From Paludibacter sp. (lineage in GTDB: Bacteria; Bacteroidota; Bacteroidia; Bacteroidales; Paludibacteraceae): a stretch of 64,000 nt of DNA. A model generated the notes under the pieces. It ran no database searches, was not told where the DNA came from, and saw only the letters and a program-made list of their open reading frames with translations. Shown here piece by piece: positions 52,274 through 61,148 of the stretch (position 1 is its first letter; the number at the start of each line of letters is the position of its first letter). The translations under genes and the position numbers were made by a program. The stretch is from NCBI GenBank assembly GCA_028692715.1, contig JAQUWU010000012.1, positions 26,713-90,712 of the forward strand, written 5' to 3'.

Positions 52274-54691
52274 CTATTTCAAGTATTTTTCCAAAAACTG
52301 ATCCTGTTCCCAAAGTAAGTGAAGTATATTTTCGCGGGCAACATAACCATGTTGTTCTTTCGGTAAAATAACCATTCGTGCCGGAGCTCCCAACCCTTTT
52401 AACGCCTGGAAATAACGTTCGGTCTGTAGTGTAAATGTTCCGGGATTATTATCCGCTTCGCCATGTACCAATAAAATGGGAGTTTTCATTTTTTCGGCAT
52501 TCATAAACGGTGACATGGTATTGTACACATCTGGTGCATCCCAATAGTTTCGTTGTTCGGTTTGGAAACCAAACGGAGTAAGCGTACGGTTATATGCTCC
52601 GCTACGAGCAATTCCACAAGCAAATAAATCGCAATGTGTCAGCAAGTTGGCTGTCATAAAAGCACCGTATGAATGTCCACCCACAGCTACTTTCTTTCTG
52701 TCAATAAATCCGAGTGAATCCACCGCATCGATGGCAGCTTTTGCATTAGATACTAATTGTTCAATAAATGTATCATTCGGTTCTTCTTTTCCTTCGCCCA
52801 CAATAGGGAAAGCTGCATCATCCAGAACAGCATAGCCACGGGTTACCCAATAAACGAATGAACCATAGTAAGGATAAGTAAATTCGTTCGGGTTGGCAGT
52901 AATTTGTCCGGCACTGTTTTTATCTTTATATTCAGCCGGGTAAGCCCATATTAGTAAAGGAAGTTTCTCTTTTTTTGTACGATCGTAACCAGCAGGCAAA
53001 TAAAGTGTTCCGGATAGTTCTACGCCGTCAGCTCGTTTGTATTTAATCAGTTCTTTGTACACATCTTTAATACTCTCGAACGGATTCGGAAAATAGGTTA
53101 GTTGTGTCAAATCATTTTTTTTCCGGAATTTCCTGAAATAATAATTGGGATATTCATTTTTAGATTGAATTCGAACCAATGCTTCTCCATTTTTGTAATC
53201 TTCTATATCAAATATCTCTTCAATTTTATCGGTATACGATGATTGATAAAGTCTTGAAGTTTTTAGCGTTTTAAGATTAAATTCATCAATAAATGGAAAC
53301 TGTCCTTTTGAAGTATGTCCTTCTCCAATTAAGAAAAGTGAATTTTTATCAATCGCTAAAACATATTTTCCAAATTCATTTTTCCATGTCTCAAAACTGC
53401 CGGGATCAGAATATACATCCTGAAAGTTTCTGTCATAAATTACTTTTGGATTTTCTCCGGGTTTAGATGGATTTATTAAATACGTTTTTTCATTCCTGGT
53501 GTCGTACCATTCATCTTGTAATACAGCCACATTATTATTTCCCCAGACAATATTTGAATAGCGTTGAATAGTTTTAGTCAGCAAGTATGGATTTTCAGAA
53601 AACGGTGCTTTCCAAAGATAAATAGCGTCTCTGTACGTCACTTTTAATTGTGGATCACCACCATCCAATGCTTCTACATAAAAAAGAGTAGCAGGTTCAT
53701 CGGCTCTCCAGTTCATCGACCGTTTTCCAGTTCTGACAGCCATAAATCCTTTTGGTATTACTTCCGAAAGTGGCACATCGTTTACCTTTTTGATTTCAAT
53801 CCCATTTAAGTTATATACTTTGGAAACCTGAGGGAATCGGTTTAAAGGAACAACATAAGAAAATGGTTTTTGAAAGGTGGTAACCAGCATGTAATTTCCA
53901 TCTGGTGAAATGGAAATAGTGGCATACATATCTTCCTTTTTGAATAGTTCAGTTTTTCCGTTTAAATCTACGTTATAGAGTTCTGAAGTAGTCAGTGTCA
54001 CAAAATTTGCTTCATCCACGGAATTCTTCAACAAATCAGGATAGGTTCTGTTTTGTGAAGTAGAGCCATTACTCTCCGAAACAATGGGGCCAGTAGGTAA
54101 ATCACTTTTTGAATCAATTAACGCTAGACGCTTAATAGGCAAAAAACGAACTAATAATTTTTTACTGTCGCGGTACCAGTCAAGTGGATTTCCTAAATTA
54201 GCATTTAGTACTGCATCAGTAAGTTTTTTTGCCTGTGCCGTGGCTAAATCCAACACCCAAAGTTCAACGCCTGTTGCACTGGTATTGGTAAATGCAATTT
54301 TTGTTTCATCGGGTGCCCATGTAATAAAAGCAATACGTGCATTTGTTGGCAATCCTTTCACTTGAACAGGTTCATTTCCGTACACCTTTCCGACTTTCAA
54401 ATTGTTAATATAATTTGTTGCAGAAGCAATATTCGTAACCGGATTAATACGCAATCCTCCCATACTCATTTCCACCTGATTTAAATCTTCAAGGGTTTTA
54501 TAAGTGCTTCGGTAGCTAAAGATTATAAAATTCTTTTTAGTGTCAATTGAAACCTGTGGTGCGCGTTGATAATCGGCCAGTTGCATAATGCTTTCCGGTG
54601 GGATTTGATACGCAGGATTCTCCTGAGCCATATTCTTGCTTAATATAGTCATAGTTAATGCAATAATTATAGTTAGTTTATTCATAATCAT
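52274..54691 (-). CDS. S9-family prolyl oligopeptidase-like serine peptidase
   Basis: 805 residues with a signal peptide (MNKLTIIIALTMTILSKNMA), so it is exported. The beta-propeller part occupies about residues 40-540, and the alpha/beta hydrolase domain follows. The nucleophile is in GGHSYGAFMTANL, Asp in VHGEADNNPG and His in KEQHGYVA. It resembles the glutamyl endopeptidase-like S9D group. It probably cleaves peptides in the periplasm for amino acid fermentation. The first ATG is at 54691 and a second is two codons later. Confidence 0.9.
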   Translation of the reverse strand: MIMNKLTIIIALTMTILSKNMAQENPAYQIPPESIMQLADYQRAPQVSIDTKKNFIIFSYRSTYKTLEDLNQVEMSMGGLRINPVTNIASATNYINNLKVGKVYGNEPVQVKGLPTNARIAFITWAPDETKIAFTNTSATGVELWVLDLATAQAKKLTDAVLNANLGNPLDWYRDSKKLLVRFLPIKRLALIDSKSDLPTGPIVSESNGSTSQNRTYPDLLKNSVDEANFVTLTTSELYNVDLNGKTELFKKEDMYATISISPDGNYMLVTTFQKPFSYVVPLNRFPQVSKVYNLNGIEIKKVNDVPLSEVIPKGFMAVRTGKRSMNWRADEPATLFYVEALDGGDPQLKVTYRDAIYLWKAPFSENPYLLTKTIQRYSNIVWGNNNVAVLQDEWYDTRNEKTYLINPSKPGENPKVIYDRNFQDVYSDPGSFETWKNEFGKYVLAIDKNSLFLIGEGHTSKGQFPFIDEFNLKTLKTSRLYQSSYTDKIEEIFDIEDYKNGEALVRIQSKNEYPNYYFRKFRKKNDLTQLTYFPNPFESIKDVYKELIKYKRADGVELSGTLYLPAGYDRTKKEKLPLLIWAYPAEYKDKNSAGQITANPNEFTYPYYGSFVYWVTRGYAVLDDAAFPIVGEGKEEPNDTFIEQLVSNAKAAIDAVDSLGFIDRKKVAVGGHSYGAFMTANLLTHCDLFACGIARSGAYNRTLTPFGFQTEQRNYWDAPDVYNTMSPFMNAEKMKTPILLVHGEADNNPGTFTLQTERYFQALKGLGAPARMVILPKEQHGYVARENILHLLWEQDQFLEKYLK

Positions 54692-55118
54692 ATATTTAAT
54701 ATTTTCAATACATAACGTTTATTTTTAAACAGTTTCTAGGTGTCAGGACGGTACATAAAAAGAAATTCCTCAAATAGCACAAACGCAACAAATTGTGAAA
54801 ATCAGCAAGAATGTCCCAGTTTAGAGGATATATTGTTGGCAGCAAATACAATGTAGTTTCATTGTTTTTTTCAATTTCTGGTTTGCTTTGAGCTGGAACA
54901 GCGAAAACACTTAACAAGAATTCGTTATTCTGCAAAATTACTAAAATTTTGACAAACTTCAAGAAAATGAAAATGAAACGAATGAATGGGAAAGAAAGTT
55001 TAGAAGGAATGGAGTGAAAAGAATAGTAATAGCGATACAGTCAACAAAAATTACGAGTTGCATTAAATTCCCCATTCTTGAATTGGTTTAGGCTAAGAGG
55101 AATAATACCCTATGTTCA

Positions 55119-55202
55119 CTATACCCGAAAATTGACTGCACCGCTATACATAATAAAGACTAAGGTTGAAATTACGCAAACAGCTAAAATATATTTGCTC
55201 AT
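55119..55202 (-). CDS. Possible tiny membrane peptide in a long gap
   Basis: ATG at 55202 encodes 27 residues, MSKYILAVCVISTLVFIMYSG and six more, a single hydrophobic helix. It lies in the 1,290-base gap 54692-55981. No promoter or ribosome-binding site is convincing. The rest of the gap before 55440 shows no recognisable gene. Confidence 0.2.
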   Translation of the reverse strand: MSKYILAVCVISTLVFIMYSGAVNFRV

Positions 55203-55461
55203 TTTTGACATACGAAATTATATAAATACCAAATTATAAACAAAAATAATAGAAAACAAATTTGGACATCTTGATTTTTAAAATACTGATTACGTGCGTA
55301 TTACAATTAATGATTAAATATATTTTGGACATCGATAAAATCAAAGAAAATATTATGTTAAATGGTAGTGGTTTTAAGCAGAAAAAAAATGGCAGGTCAT
55401 GAAAAAATTATACCCTCTGTAATTATAAAACAACCCAAAAGGTCTATAATAATTCTATTGT

Positions 55462-55641
55462 GGTAATTCGTGACTACTCAGCACTTCAAGAAGTACTTCA
55501 TTTGACGTTTTTAGGGAAATTGCAGAGAAAAAAAATGTAATTTTCACAAAAAAAACAGCCAAATTAAAGCGCATAAATGATGAATGTCGCTCCAGAACTC
55601 CCCCTTTAGGGGGTTGGGGGGCTGAGTAGTTGTGGTAATTC
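55462..55641. mobile_element. MITE copy 3 (element 55470-55633 plus 8-bp target duplications)
   Basis: Left end GTGACTACTCAG, right end CTGAGTAGTTGT, exact duplications GGTAATTC at 55462-55469 and 55634-55641. It is 164 bp and has the same orientation as copy 2, with an internal CCCCCTTTAGGGGG hairpin arm. Confidence 0.88.
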
Positions 55642-55685
55642 CGTTGTGACAAACAATTAATCTTAATGGGACAAAATTGAACTAT

Positions 55686-55961
55686 AAGTAAGTGGAAATA
55701 ATCCCGATAGCTATTTGGTAGTCGTATAATCAAATAAATAAAATTGATGAATAGCACGCGGATAAACGCTGATATATTGGGTTTTAAAACGGATTCTAAT
55801 TTCGACAAGTCGAAATTGATATTCATCTTATCAGTCATGCTTGCATGACTGAAATCTGTTTTAAATAAGATTAAATATTTTCCGTTCTTATCCGCCCAGT
55901 CCGTGAAAATCCGCGTTCTATTCTTTCTATAAAATACGACATTATAGATGTTCTATTACTT
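55686..55961. repeat. AAGTAA-end dispersed repeat, divergent copy D
   Basis: Starts AAGTAAGTGGAAATAATCCC and ends GATGTTCTATTACTT. The interior keeps AACGCTGAT, ATCCGCGTTCTATTC and AAAATACGACATTAT but diverges elsewhere, including hairpins TTTCGACAAGTCGAAA and CAGTCATGCTTGCATGACTG. It lies directly after MITE copy 3. Confidence 0.6.
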
Positions 55962-55981
55962 CTATGTTGGTACAAACTGGA

Positions 55982-57571
55982 TTAAATATTCTTTGAAGTT
56001 AAATCCAACAGAAATAAATCCAAATCTTTGGTATGTTTTAGATTCATCTTTTTAGCAATACGTTGTTTCATCTTATAAATTGCTTCCTGAGTAGAATTAA
56101 GTAACATAATCCGGTCTTTGTTAGGTACTTCCAAAAGCTGCAAACAACACCAGGTAATTTCTCTTTTAGTGAGTGTTGGATATTTTTCCTGAAGCAAGGA
56201 AATTATATTATTAAATGCTTTATTCATTTCGCTTTCAAAAGCCTCCCAATTGTAAAGATGCAATTTCTTTTCGTAAATTTTCTTATCCAAGATACTGCGT
56301 TCTTTTTCCGATACCTTAATACGTAAATTAGTATGCATTAGTTTTGCCTCACTCAACCCTTTCGTTAAATGTTGACTAAGAAACGCTTGTTTTGAATGTA
56401 ACTTATCCGTTATCTTTTGTATTTTATCTTTTTTCAACAAGCTACTATTGTAATAAAAATACGCTAAATATGAAATAATCAATACCAGTAATATTAAAAT
56501 AGATGTATTAATAATCAAATCTTTTTTTGCTTTACAAGCTTCGCCGGTTTTATTATGCAAATCCTCAAGTACTATGGCTTTTGTTTGTGATTCGAGAGTA
56601 TGGATTGAGTCTATATTATCTTGATATTTACTCAAGTAATTTCCCATTATCTCTACATTTCCTAGTTTATATTCTGAATTGGCTAATATCCTATAACATT
56701 CTCTTTTTATCAAAAAACTAGTCGGATATGTCAATGCTTTTGTGGAATAATACATTGCCGAATCATATTTTTCCAAATCAAAATAGACATCTCCCAATAT
56801 ATAGCATCTAATCGAATAATTGGTACCACGATATGGATAATGTAAACTATTATTTAAATAATACAAGGCTGAATCCAATATACCTTCTCTATAAAACACA
56901 TCTCCTTTTTCCTGAAAAACCGTTCCAATTATTAATGGATTTTTTGATTGACTAATAGCTGTGTCAAAATACTTACGAGATTCTTGGTTGTTCTTTAAAA
57001 ATCTATAAACACGACCAATATCAATAAGTTTAAAAGTGCTTTCAGTTGAATCTTTTACTTTACGAAAGTATGTTAAAGATAATCCGTATTTAATTAAACC
57101 TTCATTGTAATTATTTTGAAAAGTACAGATATCACCAAGATCCGAATATATCTTTGCAATATAATAGAAATCATCGGACTGTTTTAAAATATCCAAAGCT
57201 AATATATAATAGTTTGTTGCATTATCAAATCTCTGAACTTTTTTAAAGAATCGTGCTTTATAATAATAACAAATGGCTAATTCATGTCCTTCATTCTCTT
57301 TATCATAATATTTCATCGAAAAATTAATTAGGGAATCAGAATTAATTACCTCATTATTTTTATCAAGTGCTTTGTATAAAAGTAAACCGTACAAGGCTTT
57401 GTTCGATTCATTTTTTAAAGATTCAGGATGAATATTTTGAAGAAGTTTTAATGCAGAATCAGGTTTAGTTTTGAGTAACTCCTCGGCAACAGTTAGATTT
57501 GAAGGGATATTCTTACATCCGGCAAAAAGAAATATCAATAAAATATGAAGAAAGAAGAGATGTTTTTTCAT
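55982..57571 (-). CDS. Membrane-anchored TPR protein with C-terminal HTH, paralogue 1
   Basis: 529 residues. Residues 1-19 are a lipoprotein-type signal (IFLFAGC, Cys19). About eight TPR-like helical pairs span residues 25-320. A single transmembrane segment is at about 353-374. A charged coiled coil runs from 378 to 440. A LuxR/GerE-like helix-turn-helix is at about 470-520 (LTKREITWCC, then EAIYKMKQRIAKK). The layout suggests an extracytoplasmic TPR sensor with a cytoplasmic DNA-binding domain. Residues 158-322 differ strongly from paralogue 2 while both ends are nearly identical. Its promoter carries the 415-bp insertion. Confidence 0.85.
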   Translation of the reverse strand: MKKHLFFLHILLIFLFAGCKNIPSNLTVAEELLKTKPDSALKLLQNIHPESLKNESNKALYGLLLYKALDKNNEVINSDSLINFSMKYYDKENEGHELAICYYYKARFFKKVQRFDNATNYYILALDILKQSDDFYYIAKIYSDLGDICTFQNNYNEGLIKYGLSLTYFRKVKDSTESTFKLIDIGRVYRFLKNNQESRKYFDTAISQSKNPLIIGTVFQEKGDVFYREGILDSALYYLNNSLHYPYRGTNYSIRCYILGDVYFDLEKYDSAMYYSTKALTYPTSFLIKRECYRILANSEYKLGNVEIMGNYLSKYQDNIDSIHTLESQTKAIVLEDLHNKTGEACKAKKDLIINTSILILLVLIISYLAYFYYNSSLLKKDKIQKITDKLHSKQAFLSQHLTKGLSEAKLMHTNLRIKVSEKERSILDKKIYEKKLHLYNWEAFESEMNKAFNNIISLLQEKYPTLTKREITWCCLQLLEVPNKDRIMLLNSTQEAIYKMKQRIAKKMNLKHTKDLDLFLLDLTSKNI

Positions 57572-57624
57572 ATTATTGACCCTTGACTTTAAAAAAATTA
57601 GTGCTAAAAATTAAGTATTTTATG

Positions 57625-57655
57625 CAAATTTACAATTATTACTTAACTTTCGCAA
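57625..57655 (-). promoter_or_regulatory. Hybrid promoter of TPR-HTH paralogue 1
   Basis: TAAATTTG (minus strand, 57625-57632) is the native -7 box, also present in paralogue 2. TTG at 57653-57655 lies at exactly 20 bases spacing but belongs to the terminal repeat of the inserted 415-bp element. In paralogue 2 the same position reads AAAC, with no TTG. Confidence 0.55.
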
Positions 57656-58059
57656 GTTCTCATATAGGGGTTTCCACCCCTAGCCCCGACCTACTTTTTG
57701 CCTTGACGCAAAAAGTAGGCAAAAAAGTCAAGACTACGGCTGCTTCACTCGAAAAACTTACGCTCGGTAAGCTCAAATCGTCCAAACTCATTCCGACGAA
57801 ATACGTCGAAACTCAAACAAGGACGATTTTTAACCGCTTACCTCACTTGTTTTTCGGTTCACCAGCCGAGGTCGCGCATTCAAGAACGACATCGGTATAC
57901 GATAAAACGTATTTTAACTTATAGTAAAAAGATCACAAGAAACTATATACAATATTTATTCGATAAAATAGAATTTTATAACCAGCTCATTATCAATATA
58001 TAAATTTAGATATATCAATATTTATCAATAAGTTAAATGCTTGCGAAAGTTGAGTTATT
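57637..58059. mobile_element. 415-bp MITE in the TPR-HTH 1 promoter (element 57641-58055)
   Basis: Ends ACTTAACTTTCGCAAG (left) and the complement of ACTCAACTTTCGCAAG (right), 15 of 16 matching. TATT at 57637-57640 and 58056-58059 is a 4-bp target duplication. Paralogue 2 keeps the empty site (AATTATTATTAAAT at 59838-59851), which proves the boundaries. Inside is a 12-bp stem hairpin (CCTACTTTTTGC, 57690-57701, with 57708-57719). No transposase is encoded. Confidence 0.9.
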
Positions 58060-58185
58060 ATTAAATAAATCGTTTATACGCCAATGAAAAAAAATGATTA
58101 CTACTCAGTACACGGAAAAAACGGAAAAACTGATTTCCCTAGGAAAACACTGTTTGGTGTTACTTAATTGTTGGTACAAACTGGA

Positions 58186-59775
58186 TTAAATATTCTTTGA
58201 AGTTAAATCTAACAGAAACAAATCCAAATCTTTGGTCTGTTTTAGATTCATCTTTTTAGCAATACGTTGTTTCATCTTATAAATTGCTTCCTGAGTAGAA
58301 TTAAGTAACATAATCCGGTCTTTGTTAGGTACTTCCAAAAGCTGCAAGCAACACCAGGTCATTTCTCTTTTAGTGAGTGTTGGATATTTTTCCTGAAGCA
58401 AGGAAATTATATTATTAAATGCTTTATTCATTTCGCTTTCAAAAGCCTCCCAATTGTAAAGATGCAATTTCTTTTCGTAAATTTTCTTATCCAAGATACT
58501 GCGTTCTTTTTCCGATACCTTAATACGTAAATTTGTATGCATTAGTTTTGCCTCACTCAACCCTTTCGTTAAATGTTGACTAAGAAATGCTTGTTTCGAA
58601 TGTAACTTATCCGTTATCTTTTGTATTTTATCTTTTTTCAACAAGGTACTTTTGTAATAAAAATACGCTAAATATGAAATAATCAATACCAGTAATATTA
58701 AAATAGATGTATTAATAATCAAATCTTTTTTTGCTTTACAAGCTTCGTCGGTTTTATTATGCAAATCCTCAAGTACTATTGCTTTTGTTTGTGATTCGAG
58801 AGTATGGATTGAGTCAACATATTCCTGATATTTCAACAAATACTTTCCCATCACCTCTACATTCCCACGCATATATTCGGTATTTACCAAAATTCGATAA
58901 CATTCTCTTTGAAGAAAATATGTTGTGGGATATTTTAAAGCTTGTTTAGTATAATAAACAGCAGAGTCATAAAGACATTTTTCATAGTAGACATCTCCTA
59001 AAAAAGAACATCTAATTGCATTATTAGTCCCTACAAACGGGAAATTAAGACTTTTCTTTAAATAAAATTCAGCTGAATCAAATTCTTTTGTGTCAAAATA
59101 ATTAATTCCGATTTCTTGTAAAGCAGAGCCATATAACATCGAATCTTTTGTTTCATAGATAGCTTTTCTGTAATTCTTTAGAGCTTCATTGCTGTTTTTT
59201 AGAAACCGATTTACTCTGCCTATATTAACATGTGTATAACTAACTTGTGTTGAATCGTTAGCAATCTGAAAATAGTTTAGAGCCATTTGATATTTTAACA
59301 GAGACTCATTATAGTTATTTTGAATAGAACATATATCACCAAGATCCGAATATATCTTTGCAATATAATAGAAATCATCAGACTGTTTTAAGATGTCCAG
59401 AGCTACTATATAATAGCTTGTTGCATTATCAAATTGTTGGGATTTTCTTAAAAAACGCGCTTTATAATAATAACAAATGGCTAATTCATGTTCTTCATTC
59501 TCTTTATCATAATAATTCATCGAAAAATTAATTAGTGAATCAGAATTAATTATCTCATTATTTTTTTCAAATGCTTTGTATAAAAGTAAACCGTACAAGG
59601 CTTTATTCGATTCGTTTTTTAAAGATTCAGGATGAATATTTTGAAGAAGTTTTAAAGCAGAATCCGGTTTGGTCTTGAGTAACTCCTCAGCAACAGATAG
59701 GTTTGAGGGGATATTCTTACATCCGGCAAAAAGAAATATCAATAAAATATGAAGAAAGAAGAAGTATTTTTTCAT
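58186..59775 (-). CDS. Membrane-anchored TPR protein with C-terminal HTH, paralogue 2
   Basis: 529 residues, the same length and domain order as paralogue 1: lipobox Cys19, TPR array, transmembrane segment near 353-374, coiled coil and HTH. Residues 1-157 differ from paralogue 1 at few positions and residues 331-529 at only a handful, but the TPR part between is extensively changed. The duplicated unit is about 1.7 kb, 58170-59876, against 55972-58088 minus the insertion. Its promoter (TAAATTTG at 59829-59836) has no TTG at -33 spacing. The intact spacer shows the ancestral state of the paralogue 1 insertion site. Confidence 0.85.
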   Translation of the reverse strand: MKKYFFFLHILLIFLFAGCKNIPSNLSVAEELLKTKPDSALKLLQNIHPESLKNESNKALYGLLLYKAFEKNNEIINSDSLINFSMNYYDKENEEHELAICYYYKARFLRKSQQFDNATSYYIVALDILKQSDDFYYIAKIYSDLGDICSIQNNYNESLLKYQMALNYFQIANDSTQVSYTHVNIGRVNRFLKNSNEALKNYRKAIYETKDSMLYGSALQEIGINYFDTKEFDSAEFYLKKSLNFPFVGTNNAIRCSFLGDVYYEKCLYDSAVYYTKQALKYPTTYFLQRECYRILVNTEYMRGNVEVMGKYLLKYQEYVDSIHTLESQTKAIVLEDLHNKTDEACKAKKDLIINTSILILLVLIISYLAYFYYKSTLLKKDKIQKITDKLHSKQAFLSQHLTKGLSEAKLMHTNLRIKVSEKERSILDKKIYEKKLHLYNWEAFESEMNKAFNNIISLLQEKYPTLTKREMTWCCLQLLEVPNKDRIMLLNSTQEAIYKMKQRIAKKMNLKQTKDLDLFLLDLTSKNI

Positions 59776-59870
59776 ATTATTGACCCTTGACTTTAAAAAA
59801 ATTAGTACTAAAAATTAAGTGTTTTATGCAAATTTACAATTATTATTAAATAAATCGTTTATACGTCATG

Positions 59871-59901
59871 AAAAAAGAGACTGAAATTACTTTCAGCCTC
59901 C
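59871..59901 (-). terminator. Terminator of the DUF3244/HU-like operon
   Basis: On the minus strand GAGGCTGAAA with its complement (one mismatch) is followed by TTTTTT, 22 bases after the HU-like stop codon. Confidence 0.85.
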
Positions 59902-59922
59902 TTCAACACACTAACTCAAATA

Positions 59923-60450
59923 TTATGCTTTTAAAATCCAATTGCGAAAAGCAATGCCACAAGGGGGAACTTCTGCCGTTTTTTTTCTTATATTACCAAA
60001 AAATTCAGCATTTTTAGCGACACCGTCCTCATACTGTGAGTCTAATTTAGAATTAAAAACATCATAGAACTCTTCGTCAGCCCCGGTTATCTGAACATAA
60101 GTATCTGAAATAGCATATACCAGTTCATTGCTTTTTTTGATTTCAACATCAATACTATTGTAAATCGGATTCCATGATTTATTTTCGATTAATCCCGTAG
60201 CTTGCGGAATCAATTTTACTAATCCTGTATCAACTTCATTCCCATTTAGTAATAGTTCGGCAGCTTTTTTATTAAAATGCTTCATAAACTCCAAAGCACT
60301 TTCTTTATTATCAACCAACCCTTCTTTTACTATTTCGTCAATAATAGTGTCGATGGAAAAATTATTATTCACATTTACCTGAGCAAAATATGAATTCGGA
60401 TTATTGTATAGTTGTCGTCTTTTTAACCAGACTTTTAGTACGTTTTTCAT
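59923..60450 (-). CDS. HU-like DNA-binding domain protein
   Basis: 175 residues. The N-terminus LKVWLKRRQLYNNPNSYFAQV and the following FSIDTIIDEIVKEG, NKKAAELLLNGNEVDTGLVKL match the Bacteroidota family of HU/IHF-like proteins with an insert (often named DNA-binding domain-containing protein). The C-terminal half (residues 100-175) is a second domain rich in charged residues. It lies 53 bases downstream of the DUF3244 gene on the same strand, between the TPR-HTH genes. A role in DNA bending or surface expression at this locus is inferred only. Confidence 0.7.
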   Translation of the reverse strand: MKNVLKVWLKRRQLYNNPNSYFAQVNVNNNFSIDTIIDEIVKEGLVDNKESALEFMKHFNKKAAELLLNGNEVDTGLVKLIPQATGLIENKSWNPIYNSIDVEIKKSNELVYAISDTYVQITGADEEFYDVFNSKLDSQYEDGVAKNAEFFGNIRKKTAEVPPCGIAFRNWILKA

Positions 60451-60503
60451 AACGAGAGTATTTTATTTAAAGCTACGAAGTAAAACTTCGTAGCTTATCG
60501 GAT

Positions 60504-60914
60504 TTATAAATTAATTTGTTCGGTATATACGGTAGAACCATAAGTTACACTTACTGTGTAATCACCTTTTTTGAAGAAATCTACAGGTATACTTACTTCT
60601 GCTGTATTATCAGTATCAACAGCTATTTGATAGACAAGATTTGACTTCGAATTGTAAACTGAAACAGTAGCAATACCTACAGGAGAATTAAAGTTGACCA
60701 TTATATCATCTGCTACTAAATCTACAGTTATTGAGCTAATAGATGATACATCAGAAAGGGTACTAAATGTACTTAAAGTAGTTTTGGAATTTATTGTAGG
60801 AATTGTTGGATCTCCACTCGGTCTAATAAGATCACCTGCAAAAACAAACTGACTGACAACTAATGTTGTTAAAACTAATAATTGACCAATTGGCTTTTTG
60901 ATTAACTGTTTCAT
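60504..60914 (-). CDS. DUF3244-like small secreted protein
   Basis: 136 residues with a signal peptide (MKQLIKKPIGQLLVLTTLVVSQFVFA). The mature part (residues about 27-136) is beta-rich, with SSITVDLVADDIMVNF, VSVYNSKSNLVYQI and GDYTVSVTYG, matching DUF3244, a small Ig-like domain found widely in Bacteroidota. No catalytic residue. It is the first gene of a unit with the HU-like gene. Two identical 11-bp sites and a hairpin lie in its upstream region. Confidence 0.75.
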   Translation of the reverse strand: MKQLIKKPIGQLLVLTTLVVSQFVFAGDLIRPSGDPTIPTINSKTTLSTFSTLSDVSSISSITVDLVADDIMVNFNSPVGIATVSVYNSKSNLVYQIAVDTDNTAEVSIPVDFFKKGDYTVSVTYGSTVYTEQINL

Positions 60915-60953
60915 AATAATTTTTATTTTTTAAAGAATTGAACATAGAATTTT

Positions 60954-60977
60954 TCTACTGCTAAATTATGCAGTAGA
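60954..60977 (-). promoter_or_regulatory. Hairpin in the DUF3244 leader
   Basis: On the minus strand TCTACTGC and its complement form an 8-bp stem around an 8-base loop, 40 bases before the start codon at 60914. Confidence 0.5.
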
Positions 60978-61009
60978 ATTCTATTCTACAAAATATCAAG
61001 CGAAAAAAA

Positions 61010-61084
61010 GTGAGACATGCTTTTTTTTAAACAGCTGAATGTATGGCATTTATATTTGGACAAAGTGCTATTTGTGAGACATGC
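61010..61084. promoter_or_regulatory. Paired 11-bp direct repeats GTGAGACATGC
   Basis: GTGAGACATGC occurs at 61010-61020 and 61074-61084, 64 bases apart (about six helical turns), between the divergent-end TPR-HTH 3 gene (61149) and the DUF3244 start (60914). Such a repeat is a candidate operator for a helical DNA-binding regulator; no binding protein is proven. Confidence 0.5.
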
Positions 61085-61148
61085 AAAAAAATGCGAAATA
61101 TTTTAGGTTAATTTCGCGTAAATCTCTACAATGTGAAATGAGAAAAGT

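Noticed and set aside
54705-54962. An 85-codon frame starting MKFVKILVILQ with a hydrophobic start
   Set aside because: The later part looks like random sequence, with no ribosome-binding site or domain. It was left out as coding.
57583-57924. A 113-codon frame inside the 415-bp element
   Set aside because: It spans the element border, has no family resemblance, and is created by the hairpin and simple sequence; it is not treated as a gene.
58097-58108. ATTACTACTCAG resembling the end of the 164-bp MITE
   Set aside because: No matching second end, no internal similarity and no duplication; a 11 of 12 match can arise by chance, so it is not called a copy.
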